Part shown: positions 9,101-17,749 of the stretch, piece after piece
Numbering within the stretch: the first letter of the stretch is position 1
Layout: each line of letters starts with the position of its first letter
NCBI RefSeq assembly: GCF_902506325.1
Contig: NZ_LR732328.1
Span: forward strand, 1,237,071 to 1,301,070
Direction: 5' to 3'
Source: Limnobacter sp. 130
GTDB taxonomy: Bacteria; Pseudomonadota; Gammaproteobacteria; Burkholderiales; Burkholderiaceae_B
Length of the DNA: 64,000 nucleotides
Program-made: the position numbers and the translations under genes
The notes under the pieces: generated by a model
The model's database searches: none
The model's input: only the letters and a program-made list of their open reading frames with translations
What the model was told of the DNA's origin: nothing

Positions 9101-9722
9101 GGTGCGTGGCCACCACGGGCAATTGCAATTTGGCCGCCAATTGGCAGCTTAAGTTCACCAGGTTTTCCGCCTGTGTTGAGCCATCGCGTTGCAGCTCGAT
9201 GTAGAAGCGGCCTTCAAAATACTGCAGGAATTTGCGGGCAGAATCTTCTGCGCGGCCCATATTGCCGCCCAGCAAGAATTGACCAATGTCAGAATGGGTA
9301 AAACCTGAAACAGCGATCAGGCCATCGCAACCCACCTCATCAAACCACTCAAACTTCAGGGTGGCTTTGCCACGCTTCTGGTTGCGCAAAAAGGCACGGC
9401 TTAACAGCTCGCACAGCTGTAAATACCCTTTGTGATTTTGTACCAACAGCAGCACGCGGGCGGGTTGCTCTTCATCCCGGTCGCTTTCAATCCACACATC
9501 GCAGGCGGCGATCGGTTTAACACCGGCACCACGTGCCTTGCCATAAAACTTGATCAAGCCAAACAGGTTGGACAGGTCGGAAATGGCCAAAGCGGGCATG
9601 CCGCAGCCAGCAGCGGCCTTGACAGCCTCGCCCACACGCACCATGCCGTCGAGCACCGAGAATTCGGTGTGCATGCGCAGGTGTACAAATGTGGAAGGCA
9701 AAGAGGGGGATGAATTGGTCAT
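6192..9722 (-). CDS. dnaE: DNA polymerase III alpha subunit
   Basis: Replicative polymerase catalytic subunit of 1176 residues, the normal size for proteobacterial DnaE. The N-terminal PHP domain begins HLRMHTEFSVLDGMVRV. The palm carries PGRGSGAGSLVAY (about 368-380) and the catalytic aspartates in PDFDIDFCQD (about 408-417). The fingers and beta-clamp binding region follow, and near the C-terminus is an OB-fold stretch, VWMAGVIASLRTMMTKRGKM. It is followed by a hairpin at the stop codon. The next gene upstream on the same strand is a flavodoxin-like gene 14 bases away, which may be cotranscribed. No inactivating change is seen. Confidence 0.98.
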   Translation of the reverse strand: MTNSSPSLPSTFVHLRMHTEFSVLDGMVRVGEAVKAAAGCGMPALAISDLSNLFGLIKFYGKARGAGVKPIAACDVWIESDRDEEQPARVLLLVQNHKGYLQLCELLSRAFLRNQKRGKATLKFEWFDEVGCDGLIAVSGFTHSDIGQFLLGGNMGRAEDSARKFLQYFEGRFYIELQRDGSTQAENLVNLSCQLAAKLQLPVVATHPIQFLKPEDFRAHEARVCIAQGEILSNPRRPRRFTEQQYFKTAQEMAELFADIPSAVRNSIRIAQRCNLTLELGKPKLPAFPTPDGMTLDDYLVHLSKEGLEKRLVHLFPNIEEREKMRPEYEARLKIECDTIIGMGFPGYFLIVQDFINWGKSNGVPVGPGRGSGAGSLVAYSLGITDLDPLRYDLLFERFLNPERVSMPDFDIDFCQDNRDRVIDYVKQNYGRDAVSQIATFGTLGAKAVIRDAGRVLDMPYMYCDGLSKLIPQTPADPWDLDRAMADEPTFRERVENEDEAKEIIAVARPLEGLTRNVGMHAGGVLIAPGKLTDFCPLYCADGSTDSVVSQYDKDDVEAVGLVKFDFLGLRNLTILDWAVRWVRENYEDQRDFRLEDLPLDDPAVYQLFSDGNTTAVFQSESRSAKDLEKKLKPDNFEDIIALMALNRPGPLGSGMVDDFIARKKETSKTGKGRAEWYFHPKLEGILKSTYGVIVYQEQVMLVAQILAGYSLGGADLLRRAMGKKKPEEMAKQREIFTTGATERGVDPAVAKQLFDLMEKFAEYGFNKSHSAAYALIAYHTAWLKAHYPAEFMAASMSSDMDDTDKVKIFVEDAMAMCQVPGKKAGTTVNMLGPDVNESNFRFTAVRIDGEKRASAIRYGLGAVKGTGQAACEAIVAERNANGPFSDLFDFVRRVDSKQINRRVIEALIRAGAFDALNPDRVKLLASSGQAMEWAAQQAATAAQVSLFGEALGGDAPPGLVDVPTWSEREKLQQEKAALGYYFSGHLFKADEDKVRQFVKLKLKDLSPGRDLVWMAGVIASLRTMMTKRGKMAIVLLDDSTAQVELSIFNEQFEANRTLLKEDSLLVLQGKVSEDSYTGGLRISAENLHSLASARAHFVSRLRLNMNGQSDAERLRAMLEPFRDPEQGCLVEIDYHNGHAACVAQLSSEWKVRPEEDLLIEMQGWLGEGNAKWVFG

Positions 9723-9736
9723 CCCCTCATTTTATA

Positions 9737-10297
9737 TTAGGCCAACAGCTTCTTGGCGAACTCTGCAACCCGTGCGCCGTAAATCTTGGCTGTTTCCAGA
9801 TCAGATGCAGGTGGAGTCACGTCCGCAGGCGCGTTGTCAGATTGTGTCATCACCCCCACCCAGGAACCCACGCGGTTCAGTTCATTCACATCACCTGGCT
9901 TTTGGGCACCGGGTGTGGCGCTGCCCACCCAAATCATGCCGTGCTGCATGGCGTAAGTTACAAAGTACTGAAGCGTGCTGAGCTTGTCGCCACTCATGGA
10001 CATTGAATTGGTGAAACCACCCGCTACCTTGTTTTTCCAGCCCTGGTTGAACCACACCTTGCTGGAGGCATCTGCAAACTTCTTGAAGTCCGCAGACGCA
10101 CCACCCATGTAAGTGGGCGAACCAAAAACAATGGCATCGGCCTTGGCCAATACGTCCCACGTTGCATCATTCACATCGTTCACGGAAATCAGGTGTGTTT
10201 GAACACCCGACACACCTGCTGCACCCTGCTCAACGGCTTGCGCCACTTTGGCTGTATGGCCATAACCACTGTGATAAACAATTGCTACTTGTGTCAT
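9737..10297 (-). CDS. flavodoxin-fold NAD(P)H:quinone oxidoreductase (WrbA-like)
   Basis: Soluble FMN-binding protein of 186 residues. The phosphate-binding loop is YHSGYGHTAKVAQAVEQGA near the N-terminus, and GSPTYMGGASADFKKF (about 58-73) is the typical FMN-ring loop of the WrbA/NADPH-dependent FMN reductase superfamily. Such proteins carry out two-electron reduction of quinones or related electrophiles. It lies just upstream of dnaE and just downstream of the pirin gene; the latter proximity suggests a joint role in handling quinones or aromatic stress. The exact substrate is unknown. Confidence 0.85.
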   Translation of the reverse strand: MTQVAIVYHSGYGHTAKVAQAVEQGAAGVSGVQTHLISVNDVNDATWDVLAKADAIVFGSPTYMGGASADFKKFADASSKVWFNQGWKNKVAGGFTNSMSMSGDKLSTLQYFVTYAMQHGMIWVGSATPGAQKPGDVNELNRVGSWVGVMTQSDNAPADVTPPASDLETAKIYGARVAEFAKKLLA

Positions 10298-10323
10298 TTT
10301 TAACTCCCTCGTTGTTATAACTA

Positions 10324-11034
10324 TTAAGCTGGCAAATCGAAAAACAGCACTTCGGCTTGCTCGCTCACATCAAAATTCAATTCCCGCTCGTCGCTGATCA
10401 ACAGCGCATCACCGGTTTGCAGCAGCACATCACCCACGGTCACTGAACCCGTGGCCACATGCAAATAGCCTTTGCGTGCGGGGTCTAGTTCACGGTGTAC
10501 GCTTTGCTTGCTCAAGCGGCCTGCGTACATTTTCGCGTCTTGGTGAATCAAGGCGATGTTGTTGGTCTCGGCCTCGGCTTTGTCACCGGTCACAACCAAA
10601 CCCAATTGGCCGGTGATACTGGCCACATCCAGGTCGTGGTCTTTGTAGCCGGGTTCCACGCCATTCACTGCGGGCTCAATCCAGATCTGCAACAGGTGCG
10701 CCACATCGGTTTTGTGGGCATTCATTTCAGAATGCCGAATACCGGTGCCTGCACTCATGCGCTGAATTTGATTGGGCTTGATGGCCGAGCCGCCGCCCAA
10801 ACTGTCCCGGTGACTCAATTCACCACCCAGCATGTAAGTAATAATTTCCATGTCACGGTGGCCGTGCGTACCAAAACCGGTCTGCGGCTGAACCCAGTCT
10901 TCATTGATCACACGCAACGGGCCGAAACCCATGTGCTTGGGGTCGTAGTAGCTGGAAAACGAGAAGCTGTGATAGCTCTCAAGCCAACCGTGTTGTGCAT
11001 AACCGCGTTCGCTGGATTTTCTGATCTGAAACAT
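10324..11034 (-). CDS. pirin family protein (YhaK-like)
   Basis: Bicupin of the pirin family, 236 residues. The chosen start gives MFQIRKSSERGYAQHGWLES and has a perfect AGGAGG seven bases upstream; an upstream ATG at 11118 has none and would add a non-conserved tail. The pirin signature is visible as DPKHMGFGPLRVINEDWV and FGTHGHRDMEIITYMLGGEL, with the metal-binding histidines in THGHRDME and RHSEMNAH. E. coli YhaK of this type is redox sensitive and some pirins oxidise quercetin. It is divergent from a LysR gene that is its likely regulator. Confidence 0.92.
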   Translation of the reverse strand: MFQIRKSSERGYAQHGWLESYHSFSFSSYYDPKHMGFGPLRVINEDWVQPQTGFGTHGHRDMEIITYMLGGELSHRDSLGGGSAIKPNQIQRMSAGTGIRHSEMNAHKTDVAHLLQIWIEPAVNGVEPGYKDHDLDVASITGQLGLVVTGDKAEAETNNIALIHQDAKMYAGRLSKQSVHRELDPARKGYLHVATGSVTVGDVLLQTGDALLISDERELNFDVSEQAEVLFFDLPA

Positions 11035-11132
11035 GTTCAACCTCCTGTTGAATGATGAATTCAGTGTAGGTGGTGCCATGCAGCCAAACAAGGCGTAGAA
11101 TTTGACGAACTCATTCAAAAAAACTGAACCCG

Positions 11133-12044
11133 ATGACCATCAACCTGGATAGCCTTGCACTGCTTGAACTGATTGAAGCACGAGGCAGTTTTGCCGCTGC
11201 CGCAGTGGCCTTGAACAAGGCCCCGTCGGCCATCACTTACCAGCTTCGGCAACTGGAAGAAAGCCTGGACGTGCTGATTTACGACCGTTCAGGCCACAAG
11301 GCCAAGCTGACACCCGCAGGCAAAGCCCTGCTGGAGGAGGGACGCAAGCTACTCGAGAGCACCGAGGCGCTAACCAAACGCGTGAAAGCAGTGGCCAGCG
11401 GATGGGAGGCAGAATTGAGAATTGTGCTGGATTCTGTGGTGCCGTTCGAGCAGGCCATTCCTTGGATAGAGGCCTTTGACGCACTGGAAAGCCCTACCCG
11501 CCTGCGCTTTTCCAGTGAAGTGCTGTCAGGTACTTGGGAGGCTTTGTATTCGGGCCGGGCAGACCTGCTGATTGGCAGCCGGCTGGATCAAAACCAGTTT
11601 GCCAGCGCCACAGGCCTGCACATTCAGGGATTTGGGCAGCTGCTGTTTGTGTTCGCGGTATCGCCTAACCACCCACTGGCCAGCGAACCCGAGCCCGTAT
11701 GCATTGATACCATTCGCCAGTACCGCGCTGTGGCCGTGGGTGATACGTCGCGCAATTTCAAACCGCTGACTTTCGGTTTGCAAAGTGGGCAGGCGGTGCT
11801 CACCGTCCCCAACCTTCAAACCAAAGTGAAAGCCCAACTGGCTGGCTTGGGTTGTGGCTGGTTGCCATGGAACCTGATTGAACAAGAGGTGGCCAACGGC
11901 GAATTGATTGTGAAGAAAACCGAAGACGCAACTCGCCAAAGCAGCTTGTGCTTTGCCTGGCAGCGCGGCAGCCAAGGCAAGGCGCTGGACTGGTGGACCA
12001 AACACTTGGCCACGGTACAGCTCAATTTTCAACCCAAAGATTGA
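11133..12044 (+). CDS. LysR-type transcriptional regulator (YhaJ-like)
   Basis: 303-residue regulator with an N-terminal winged helix-turn-helix (GSFAAAAVALNKAPSAITYQ, about 18-37) and a C-terminal effector domain starting near residue 90. It sits 99 bases from and divergent to the pirin gene. In E. coli the same combination, yhaJ (LysR) next to yhaK (pirin), is known, so this protein probably controls the pirin gene and itself from the shared intergenic region. The effector is not apparent. It is followed ten bases later by gluQ, possibly in one transcript. Confidence 0.9.
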   Translation: MTINLDSLALLELIEARGSFAAAAVALNKAPSAITYQLRQLEESLDVLIYDRSGHKAKLTPAGKALLEEGRKLLESTEALTKRVKAVASGWEAELRIVLDSVVPFEQAIPWIEAFDALESPTRLRFSSEVLSGTWEALYSGRADLLIGSRLDQNQFASATGLHIQGFGQLLFVFAVSPNHPLASEPEPVCIDTIRQYRAVAVGDTSRNFKPLTFGLQSGQAVLTVPNLQTKVKAQLAGLGCGWLPWNLIEQEVANGELIVKKTEDATRQSSLCFAWQRGSQGKALDWWTKHLATVQLNFQPKD

Positions 12045-12054
12045 TTGCAACCGA

Positions 12055-12966
12055 ATGCCCAAGCAAGCCCCCTACATTGGCCGTTTTGCCCCCTCGCCCA
12101 CCGGGCCGCTGCACCTGGGTTCGCTGGCTGCGGCCGTGGGCAGTTTTCTGGATGCAAAAACGCACGGCGGCCATTGGCTTTTGCGCATTGAAGACATTGA
12201 TGAAGGGCGCTGCGACACCGCCTCGGTTAAGCACATTGAGCACACATTGATACGCCACGGCCTTCAATGGCAAGGTGAAGTGTGGGTGCAATCAGAACGG
12301 CATTCGTTTTATGAAGCCGCTTTGAAGCGCTTAAGCATGTTGAACCTGACCTACCCCTGCGCCTGCACCCGCAAGGAAATTGACGAAGCCAATGCCTTGC
12401 GCGAGCCTGGCGAAAACCGCATTTACCCCGGGACTTGCCGGCACGGGATGCCGACGGGCCGAGAGGCCAGGGCCATTCGTTTCCGCTGCCCGACCGAACC
12501 GGTTCAATGGCAAGACCACAGGATGGGCCACTTCAGCAACGACTTGAACGCCAGCAGTGGTGATTTTGTATTGAGACGGGGTGATGGCTTTTGGGCCTAC
12601 CATTTGGTGGTGGTAGTCGACGACCTGGCCAGCCAAGTAAGCCACATTGTGCGCGGCGAAGACTTAACCGACACCACCGCCCGGCAAATTGCGCTGTGGA
12701 AGGCGTTGCAAGGCGGGATTGACACCCGGGGTATTGTTCCACCTCCGGCCTATTGGCATTTGCCAGTGATCTTGGCCGAAGACGGTCAAAAGCTTTCCAA
12801 ACAAACCGGGGCACAAGCGGTGCCGGAACATGACCCTGTGCTGAATTTAAACACCGTGTGGCAGCACTTTGGTTTGGACAAAATAAAAGCCACTACAACG
12901 AAGCAGTGGCTTGAATTGGCGGCCCCTGTTTGGGCCAACTACCGGGCAGCACAAGCCGCGCGGTAG
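12055..12966 (+). CDS. gluQ: glutamyl-Q tRNA(Asp) synthetase
   Basis: Paralogue of the glutamyl-tRNA synthetase catalytic domain, 303 residues without an anticodon-binding domain, which attaches glutamate to queuosine at position 34 of tRNA-Asp. The start MPKQAPYIGRFAPSPTGPLH includes the HIGH-type PSPTGPLHLGS; the KMSKS-type motif is KLSKQTG near the C-terminus. Cysteines in YPCACTRKE and YPGTCRHG form the zinc-binding site. An in-frame ATG at 11953 lies inside the LysR gene and is unlikely to be used. Interestingly, queA, which makes queuosine, is 5 kb away on the same strand. Confidence 0.95.
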   Translation: MPKQAPYIGRFAPSPTGPLHLGSLAAAVGSFLDAKTHGGHWLLRIEDIDEGRCDTASVKHIEHTLIRHGLQWQGEVWVQSERHSFYEAALKRLSMLNLTYPCACTRKEIDEANALREPGENRIYPGTCRHGMPTGREARAIRFRCPTEPVQWQDHRMGHFSNDLNASSGDFVLRRGDGFWAYHLVVVVDDLASQVSHIVRGEDLTDTTARQIALWKALQGGIDTRGIVPPPAYWHLPVILAEDGQKLSKQTGAQAVPEHDPVLNLNTVWQHFGLDKIKATTTKQWLELAAPVWANYRAAQAAR

Positions 12967-12981
12967 GTCTCGGTTTCTAGC

Positions 12982-14613
12982 TCAGTTACGTGGATTGCCA
13001 CCCAACAAAAACGCAACAGGTGCAGCGTTCTTGTTTTTGGGTTTGTTACTGCCCACTGTAGACTGGCCCGACGCAGCGGCTTCAGCAGCAGCCTTGTCTT
13101 CTTTCGATTCCTGATAAGGCTGATTGAACAGCGAATCTTTCACACGTGTTTGTGCCAATTTGGCGCGCAAACGCTCGTATTCCGCATCTCGGTGAATGGG
13201 TGCGTTGTCGTTAAAACGCGCACCTTGGTAGGAAGTGTCTCGAGAAGGGCGACGTTCACGCGCAGGTGCTGCGTCGTCTCCCGTGCGGGCGGGGCGGCGG
13301 TCTGAGCGTCCTTCGTAAGTACGCGAATCGCTGCGACCCTCGGTACGCCCTTCTGTCCTCGAACCGCTACGGCCATCGCGACCACCGCGTTCTTCACGCG
13401 GCGCACGTACACCCGGCACAAAGCCTTCCAGTTCTTCACGTACAAAGGCTTTGCCAATCAGTTTTTCAATGTCTTTCAATGCCCGTTCATCGCGCTTTAC
13501 AACAAATGAATAGGCCGTTCCCTTGGCGCCAGCACGGCCCGTACGGCCAATTCGGTGCACGTAATCTTCAGGTGTGGTGGGCAAGTCGTAATTGATAACG
13601 CAAGGCAAATCGGCAATGTCCAAACCACGGGCAGCCACATCGGTGGCAACCAGCACGGTTACCTCGCCAGCCTTGAATGCTTCAAGCGACTTGGTGCGTT
13701 CTGCCTGGGTTTTGTCACCGTGAATTGCGGTGCTCGAAACGCCCTGCTTTTCAAGGTAAATCGCCAAACGAGCCGTGCCCAACTTGGTGTTGGAAAACAC
13801 AATGCCCTGGCTCAGCGCCTTGCTTTTAATCAGGTGGCAAACGGCCATGCGTTTGTCTTCTTCACTGTCGAGCGCGAAGATAACCTGCTTGATGTTTTCA
13901 GAAGTCGCATTGCGGCGCGCCACTTCAATCAAAGTGGGCGACACCATGAAGCTTTTCGCCAGCTTCTGGATTTCAGGTGAAAAAGTGGCTGAAAACAGCA
14001 AATTCTGGCGAGTTTTTGGCAATAAATTAATAATTCGCTGCAAATCGGGCAAGAAGCCCATGTCCAGCATGCGGTCGGCCTCGTCAAGCACCAACACCTG
14101 CACTTGGCCCAAATTGATACTTTTTTGCTGAACATGGTCCAGCAAGCGGCCAGGCGTGGCAATCACCAGTTCTACGCCACGGCGCAAGGCCTGAATTTGA
14201 GGATTGATATCGACGCCACCATACACCACGGTCGAGCGCAGCGGCGTGTGCTTGGCATAGGTAAATACGTTGGCAGCGACCTGGTCAGCCAGCTCACGGG
14301 TAGGTGTCAAAATCAGTGCGCGAACCGGGTGACGGGCTGGCGAGGTATTCTCGGTGGCCAGCGGCATCAATCGGTTCAGAATGGGCAATGAAAAGCCGGC
14401 GGTTTTACCCGTACCGGTTTGAGCAGCACCCATCACATCAATGCCGGTTAATACAACCGGAATGGCTTTGGCCTGAATCGGCGTAGGCTGGGTGTACCCC
14501 TGTTCGTCGATGGCTTTCTGGATACTGGGGTGCAGCGCGAAGTCTGCAAAGGTTACATTCGCGAGGGCGGCTTCTTCAGCTGCGCTGATGGTATTCGGTT
14601 CAGTTTGTGTCAT
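12982..14613 (-). CDS. rhlE: DEAD-box ATP-dependent RNA helicase RhlE
   Basis: 543-residue helicase. A Q motif precedes Walker A AQTGTGKT; DEAD is in VLDEADRMLDMG, motif III is SATF, and motif VI is HRIGRTGR. The C-terminal 130 residues form a low-complexity, arginine- and glycine-rich tail with repeats of the EGRSDSR/GRSGSR type, typical of RhlE proteins and used for RNA binding. The likely function is remodelling of structured RNA, for example in ribosome maturation or cold-induced RNA decay. It is convergent with gluQ (15-base gap) and monocistronic in appearance. Confidence 0.95.
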   Translation of the reverse strand: MTQTEPNTISAAEEAALANVTFADFALHPSIQKAIDEQGYTQPTPIQAKAIPVVLTGIDVMGAAQTGTGKTAGFSLPILNRLMPLATENTSPARHPVRALILTPTRELADQVAANVFTYAKHTPLRSTVVYGGVDINPQIQALRRGVELVIATPGRLLDHVQQKSINLGQVQVLVLDEADRMLDMGFLPDLQRIINLLPKTRQNLLFSATFSPEIQKLAKSFMVSPTLIEVARRNATSENIKQVIFALDSEEDKRMAVCHLIKSKALSQGIVFSNTKLGTARLAIYLEKQGVSSTAIHGDKTQAERTKSLEAFKAGEVTVLVATDVAARGLDIADLPCVINYDLPTTPEDYVHRIGRTGRAGAKGTAYSFVVKRDERALKDIEKLIGKAFVREELEGFVPGVRAPREERGGRDGRSGSRTEGRTEGRSDSRTYEGRSDRRPARTGDDAAPARERRPSRDTSYQGARFNDNAPIHRDAEYERLRAKLAQTRVKDSLFNQPYQESKEDKAAAEAAASGQSTVGSNKPKNKNAAPVAFLLGGNPRN

Positions 14614-14670
14614 GCACGCATTCTAAGCCTATTTGATGCTTATTATTTGTGCAATCGCTTTAAATTCATC

Positions 14671-14693
14671 TGCTGCACCGGCTGGGTGCAGCA
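14671..14693 (-). terminator. hairpin between hydroxyacid dehydrogenase gene and rhlE
   Basis: A perfect 8-base stem (TGCTGCAC with GTGCAGCA) closes a 7-base loop just after the stop codon of the hydroxyacid dehydrogenase gene. It lacks a following U tract on the minus strand, so it may only stabilise the transcript end or act in the rhlE leader. Confidence 0.4.
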
Positions 14694-14732
14694 AATGTAC
14701 TTTTCATACAACAGCCAATTGCTGGCCCCTGC

Positions 14733-15662
14733 TTACAGGTTTTCAGCAATAAACTCGTCCACATGTTTAATGGCCAAACGTCCTGCATTGGCCTGCGAGC
14801 TTTCAGTACCCCAAGCCACGTGCGGCGTGATGATACAACGTGGGTGTTGCCACTTCACCATCAGGTGATCACGCGGAGGGGGTTCAACCTCCAGTACATC
14901 CAGCGCAGCACCACCCAAGTGACCACTCTCAATGGCCTGCTTCAACGCTTCAAACTGAACCAGTCCGCCGCGCGCGGTATTGATCAGAATTGCGCCTTTT
15001 TTCATCTTGGGAATGGTGTCGGGGCCAATCAAGCCCTTGGTTTGTTCATTCAACGGGCAATGCAGGCTCAGCACATCACTGTGGGCCAAACCTTGCTCGA
15101 AAGTCACATAACCATCTCGCGGCTTGTCCACGCCCTGGCGCTCAATGTGCAAAATGGTCATGCCAAAAGCCTTGGCAAATTCAATCAACTTGCCACCAAT
15201 TGCACCGCTGCCCAAAACACCCAGTGTTTGAGTGTTCAAACCACGCATGGGCAGTGTGTGCAGGCAGAAAAAGCGCGACGCGCTCCAGCTGCCATCGTGC
15301 ACCAGCGCTTCCCACTCGGGTACACGGCGCGTTAGCTGCAAAATACAAGCCATGGCGTGCTCAGCCACTGATTCGGGGCCATAGTTCACGACATTGCTAA
15401 CCTTGATGCCACGCTCGGCGCAGGCGGCCTTGTCCACGTTGTCGGTACCGGTGGCCACCAGTTGAATCATTTTCAGATTGGGTGCAGCGTCAAGCTCGGC
15501 AGGGCCAATTTTGACTTTGTTGATGATCAGAATTTCGGCGTCCTTGATCCGCTCTTTCAACGTGTCTGCGGTGGTGAAAGGATATTCTGTCCAGGTGTGT
15601 GCGCAATTTGGGCGCGGCAACGAGGTTCGTACGGTTTCGCTTTCCAGCCAAACAATCTTCAT
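14733..15662 (-). CDS. D-2-hydroxyacid dehydrogenase (hydroxypyruvate reductase/glycerate dehydrogenase type)
   Basis: NAD(P)-dependent oxidoreductase of 309 residues. The Rossmann motif is GVLGSGAIGGKLIEFAKAFG (about 147-166). The catalytic arginine lies in INTARGGLV, the glutamate in DVLEVEPP and the histidine in TPHVAWGTE, the triad of the family. Sequence layout resembles HprA, which reduces hydroxypyruvate to glycerate in serine-cycle or photorespiratory-type metabolism; 2-ketogluconate or other keto acid substrates are possible. The gene stands alone between rhlE and csbD-like genes. Confidence 0.88.
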   Translation of the reverse strand: MKIVWLESETVRTSLPRPNCAHTWTEYPFTTADTLKERIKDAEILIINKVKIGPAELDAAPNLKMIQLVATGTDNVDKAACAERGIKVSNVVNYGPESVAEHAMACILQLTRRVPEWEALVHDGSWSASRFFCLHTLPMRGLNTQTLGVLGSGAIGGKLIEFAKAFGMTILHIERQGVDKPRDGYVTFEQGLAHSDVLSLHCPLNEQTKGLIGPDTIPKMKKGAILINTARGGLVQFEALKQAIESGHLGGAALDVLEVEPPPRDHLMVKWQHPRCIITPHVAWGTESSQANAGRLAIKHVDEFIAENL

Positions 15663-15780
15663 GGTCGTGTGTCTCCGGTTGAGTTGCTAGAAGGCTAACG
15701 CCTAATTGCTGGCTTCGACACTGGGGCTAACCATGAAAATCGGCATGGCGTTACACTGGCACATGACTGGAGGATAAATT

Positions 15781-16014
15781 GTGGCGGGCAAATACGAAGG
15801 CAAAATCAATATGGCCGTGGGCGTAACCAAACAAAAGCTGGGAGAGATCACGGGCAACAAGAAACTGCAACGGGAAGGTCAGTTTCAAAAACTGAAAGGC
15901 GCCACTCAGGATGCCGCTGAAACAGCAAAAACAACGGTGAAAAGCACAGGCAAAGCCTTGGGCAAAGAGGTCAACAAAGGCCTGAACCAGATACGCAACA
16001 AACTCAAACCTTGA
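15781..16014 (+). CDS. CsbD-like stress protein
   Basis: Small hydrophilic protein of 77 residues, rich in lysine, with the CsbD pattern (KYEGKINMAVGVTKQKLGEITG, GKxKxxxG type) repeated as two short helices. The start is GTG at 15781, supported by GGAGG about seven bases upstream. CsbD-family proteins are induced under general stress in many bacteria; their biochemical role is unknown. Its end overlaps the end of the convergent diguanylate cyclase gene by 11 bases. Confidence 0.85.
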   Translation: MAGKYEGKINMAVGVTKQKLGEITGNKKLQREGQFQKLKGATQDAAETAKTTVKSTGKALGKEVNKGLNQIRNKLKP

Positions 16015-17611
16015 CAACCACATCTCGGACCTGGGGCTCACTGGCCACCCCTGCGATCCGGTAACAATTCTTGCCTGCTTTCTTGGCTTGGTACATTTGC
16101 TCATCGCTGATTTCAAGCAATTCTTGAATGGAGTGCCCGTGCAAAGGGTGCATGGCTGCGCCAATACTGCAGGACACAGTCAAACCGTGATTTTGGCGCA
16201 CGCGCACCAACAATTTGTCGCAGGCAAAGGATTCAATAATTCGTTCAGCAATATTCTTGAGCAATTGGATATTGCAGCGAGCCACGATAATTGCAAACTC
16301 ATCGCCCCCCAAACGCGCCACATGATCCACATTGCGCGTGGCGCCTTTAAGCAGCGTTGCACTGGTCTTCAAAATCTGATCGCCCGCTTTGTGGCCCAAA
16401 GTGTCGTTTACCGCCTTGAAACCATCTAGGTCGAGAAACATAAGCCCCAATGTTTCACCGGGCAATAGCCTGGAAAGACGAGCCTCCAGAGTCATCTCAA
16501 AACCGCGACGATTCAGCACGCCAGTCAGTGGGTCACGCTCTACCTCGTTGCGCAAATCTTCCACGTTTTTGCGAATACTGACGTCATCGACAATCAAGAC
16601 AGCATGTGCTCCCTGAATTTTGTCGTTGTAAACCGCAAACCGGAATTGCAGAACCCGACCATCGGTAAAATTCAACTCCACCGGCATCTCGTGGTTGCCA
16701 AAGTAGTCGGTGACCAAGTCTTTCAGGCGAATGCGCTGTTCTCGAACCACTCCAGCCCGAATCAATACCTGCTCCAGATTGGCCGATTGAGTATCCAGCC
16801 CCTCGATTTTCAGCATCTTGGCCAACGCTTTGTTCATGTAGAGCAACTTGAAATGCTCATCCAGATAAGCAACGCCACTGGCCAGCGACGAAAGCAGCAT
16901 GTCCAGCCGGTTTTTCTCTGAAACCGAACGTGCATGGCTCTCTTCCATGGCCTTCATTTGCAATTCAATGGCCTGAGCCATGCTGTTAAAGGCGGCCCCA
17001 AGGCAGGAAATTTCATCCCGCCCGGTGACCTCTATTCGCGATTGAATTTTCCCCGACTGCAATTCCATCGCTTTGGTCCGCAAGTCTTCCAGGCGGGCGG
17101 AAAGTGTATTGCTCAAGCCCAGCAAGATCATTGAACAGGCCAGCGCACTGAGCAGAAAAACACCGGCAAGATAAAACAACATATCGTTGCGGCTGCGATA
17201 CACCTCGTCTTCATCAAACAAAATCATGAGTTGCTGCCCGGCACTGGGCAACTCAAAACTCGCCAGCATGGCTGGCTCTGACATCGATAAATTTTCCGGC
17301 ACATCGCCCATGGCGTCAGTCAGCTGGCCATCCACGTTGACCCAAACTGCGGCTGGTTTGTAGCGGAAGTAGAAATCCCGGACAACGGAGGACAGGGTAC
17401 TCAGTGAATGATTTTGATTGGCCAGGTGGGCTTGAAACAACTCAGCCTGAAAACTTTCCTGAATGCGATGCAAATCCTGCTCGGCCAAATTACCCATGTG
17501 CGTGTATTGAATGGACGTAAAAATGCCGCCCAGCAACAACTGAGCCACAAACGTAGTAAGCAACCATTTCCACTTGAAAGACATGCTGAACAAGCCCGTT
17601 TTGGAGAACAT
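16004..17611 (-). CDS. membrane diguanylate cyclase with HAMP and PAS-like domains
   Basis: 535-residue protein predicted to make c-di-GMP. A first membrane segment lies at about 15-35, a periplasmic sensory part of roughly 110 residues follows, then a second segment (about 146-168), a HAMP linker (170-220), a PAS-like domain (about 235-350) and a GGDEF domain. The active site is intact (LGGDEF, 434-439), and RNVD at 426-429 lies exactly five residues before GGDEF, so the inhibitory I-site is present. No EAL or HD-GYP domain. The signal is unknown. The PilZ protein encoded near 32.7 kb is one possible downstream receptor. Confidence 0.93.
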   Translation of the reverse strand: MFSKTGLFSMSFKWKWLLTTFVAQLLLGGIFTSIQYTHMGNLAEQDLHRIQESFQAELFQAHLANQNHSLSTLSSVVRDFYFRYKPAAVWVNVDGQLTDAMGDVPENLSMSEPAMLASFELPSAGQQLMILFDEDEVYRSRNDMLFYLAGVFLLSALACSMILLGLSNTLSARLEDLRTKAMELQSGKIQSRIEVTGRDEISCLGAAFNSMAQAIELQMKAMEESHARSVSEKNRLDMLLSSLASGVAYLDEHFKLLYMNKALAKMLKIEGLDTQSANLEQVLIRAGVVREQRIRLKDLVTDYFGNHEMPVELNFTDGRVLQFRFAVYNDKIQGAHAVLIVDDVSIRKNVEDLRNEVERDPLTGVLNRRGFEMTLEARLSRLLPGETLGLMFLDLDGFKAVNDTLGHKAGDQILKTSATLLKGATRNVDHVARLGGDEFAIIVARCNIQLLKNIAERIIESFACDKLLVRVRQNHGLTVSCSIGAAMHPLHGHSIQELLEISDEQMYQAKKAGKNCYRIAGVASEPQVRDVVVKV

Positions 17612-17711
17612 TCGCAGTCAGTATGCAGACTCATGTTGAAGCCAGTAATCCCACGAGAGGGGCACATTTCCGGCAATCGAAAAAAAAATGACTTATTTCT
17701 GCAAAGGGGTG

Positions 17712-17740
17712 TTGTGTTCAATATTGTTTTTTGCCATAAT
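17712..17740 (+). promoter_or_regulatory. candidate sigma-70 promoter of tRNA-Leu
   Basis: TTGTGT at 17712-17717 and CATAAT at 17735-17740 are separated by 17 bases and end ten bases before the mature tRNA. The spacing and location fit a housekeeping promoter with a very short 5' leader. The call rests on motif matching only. Confidence 0.55.
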
Positions 17741-17749
17741 TGCGGGCTT

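Noticed and set aside
13140-13457. Repeat-like DNA in the 3' part of rhlE
   Set aside because: Explained by the arginine/glycine-rich C-terminal tail usual for RhlE.
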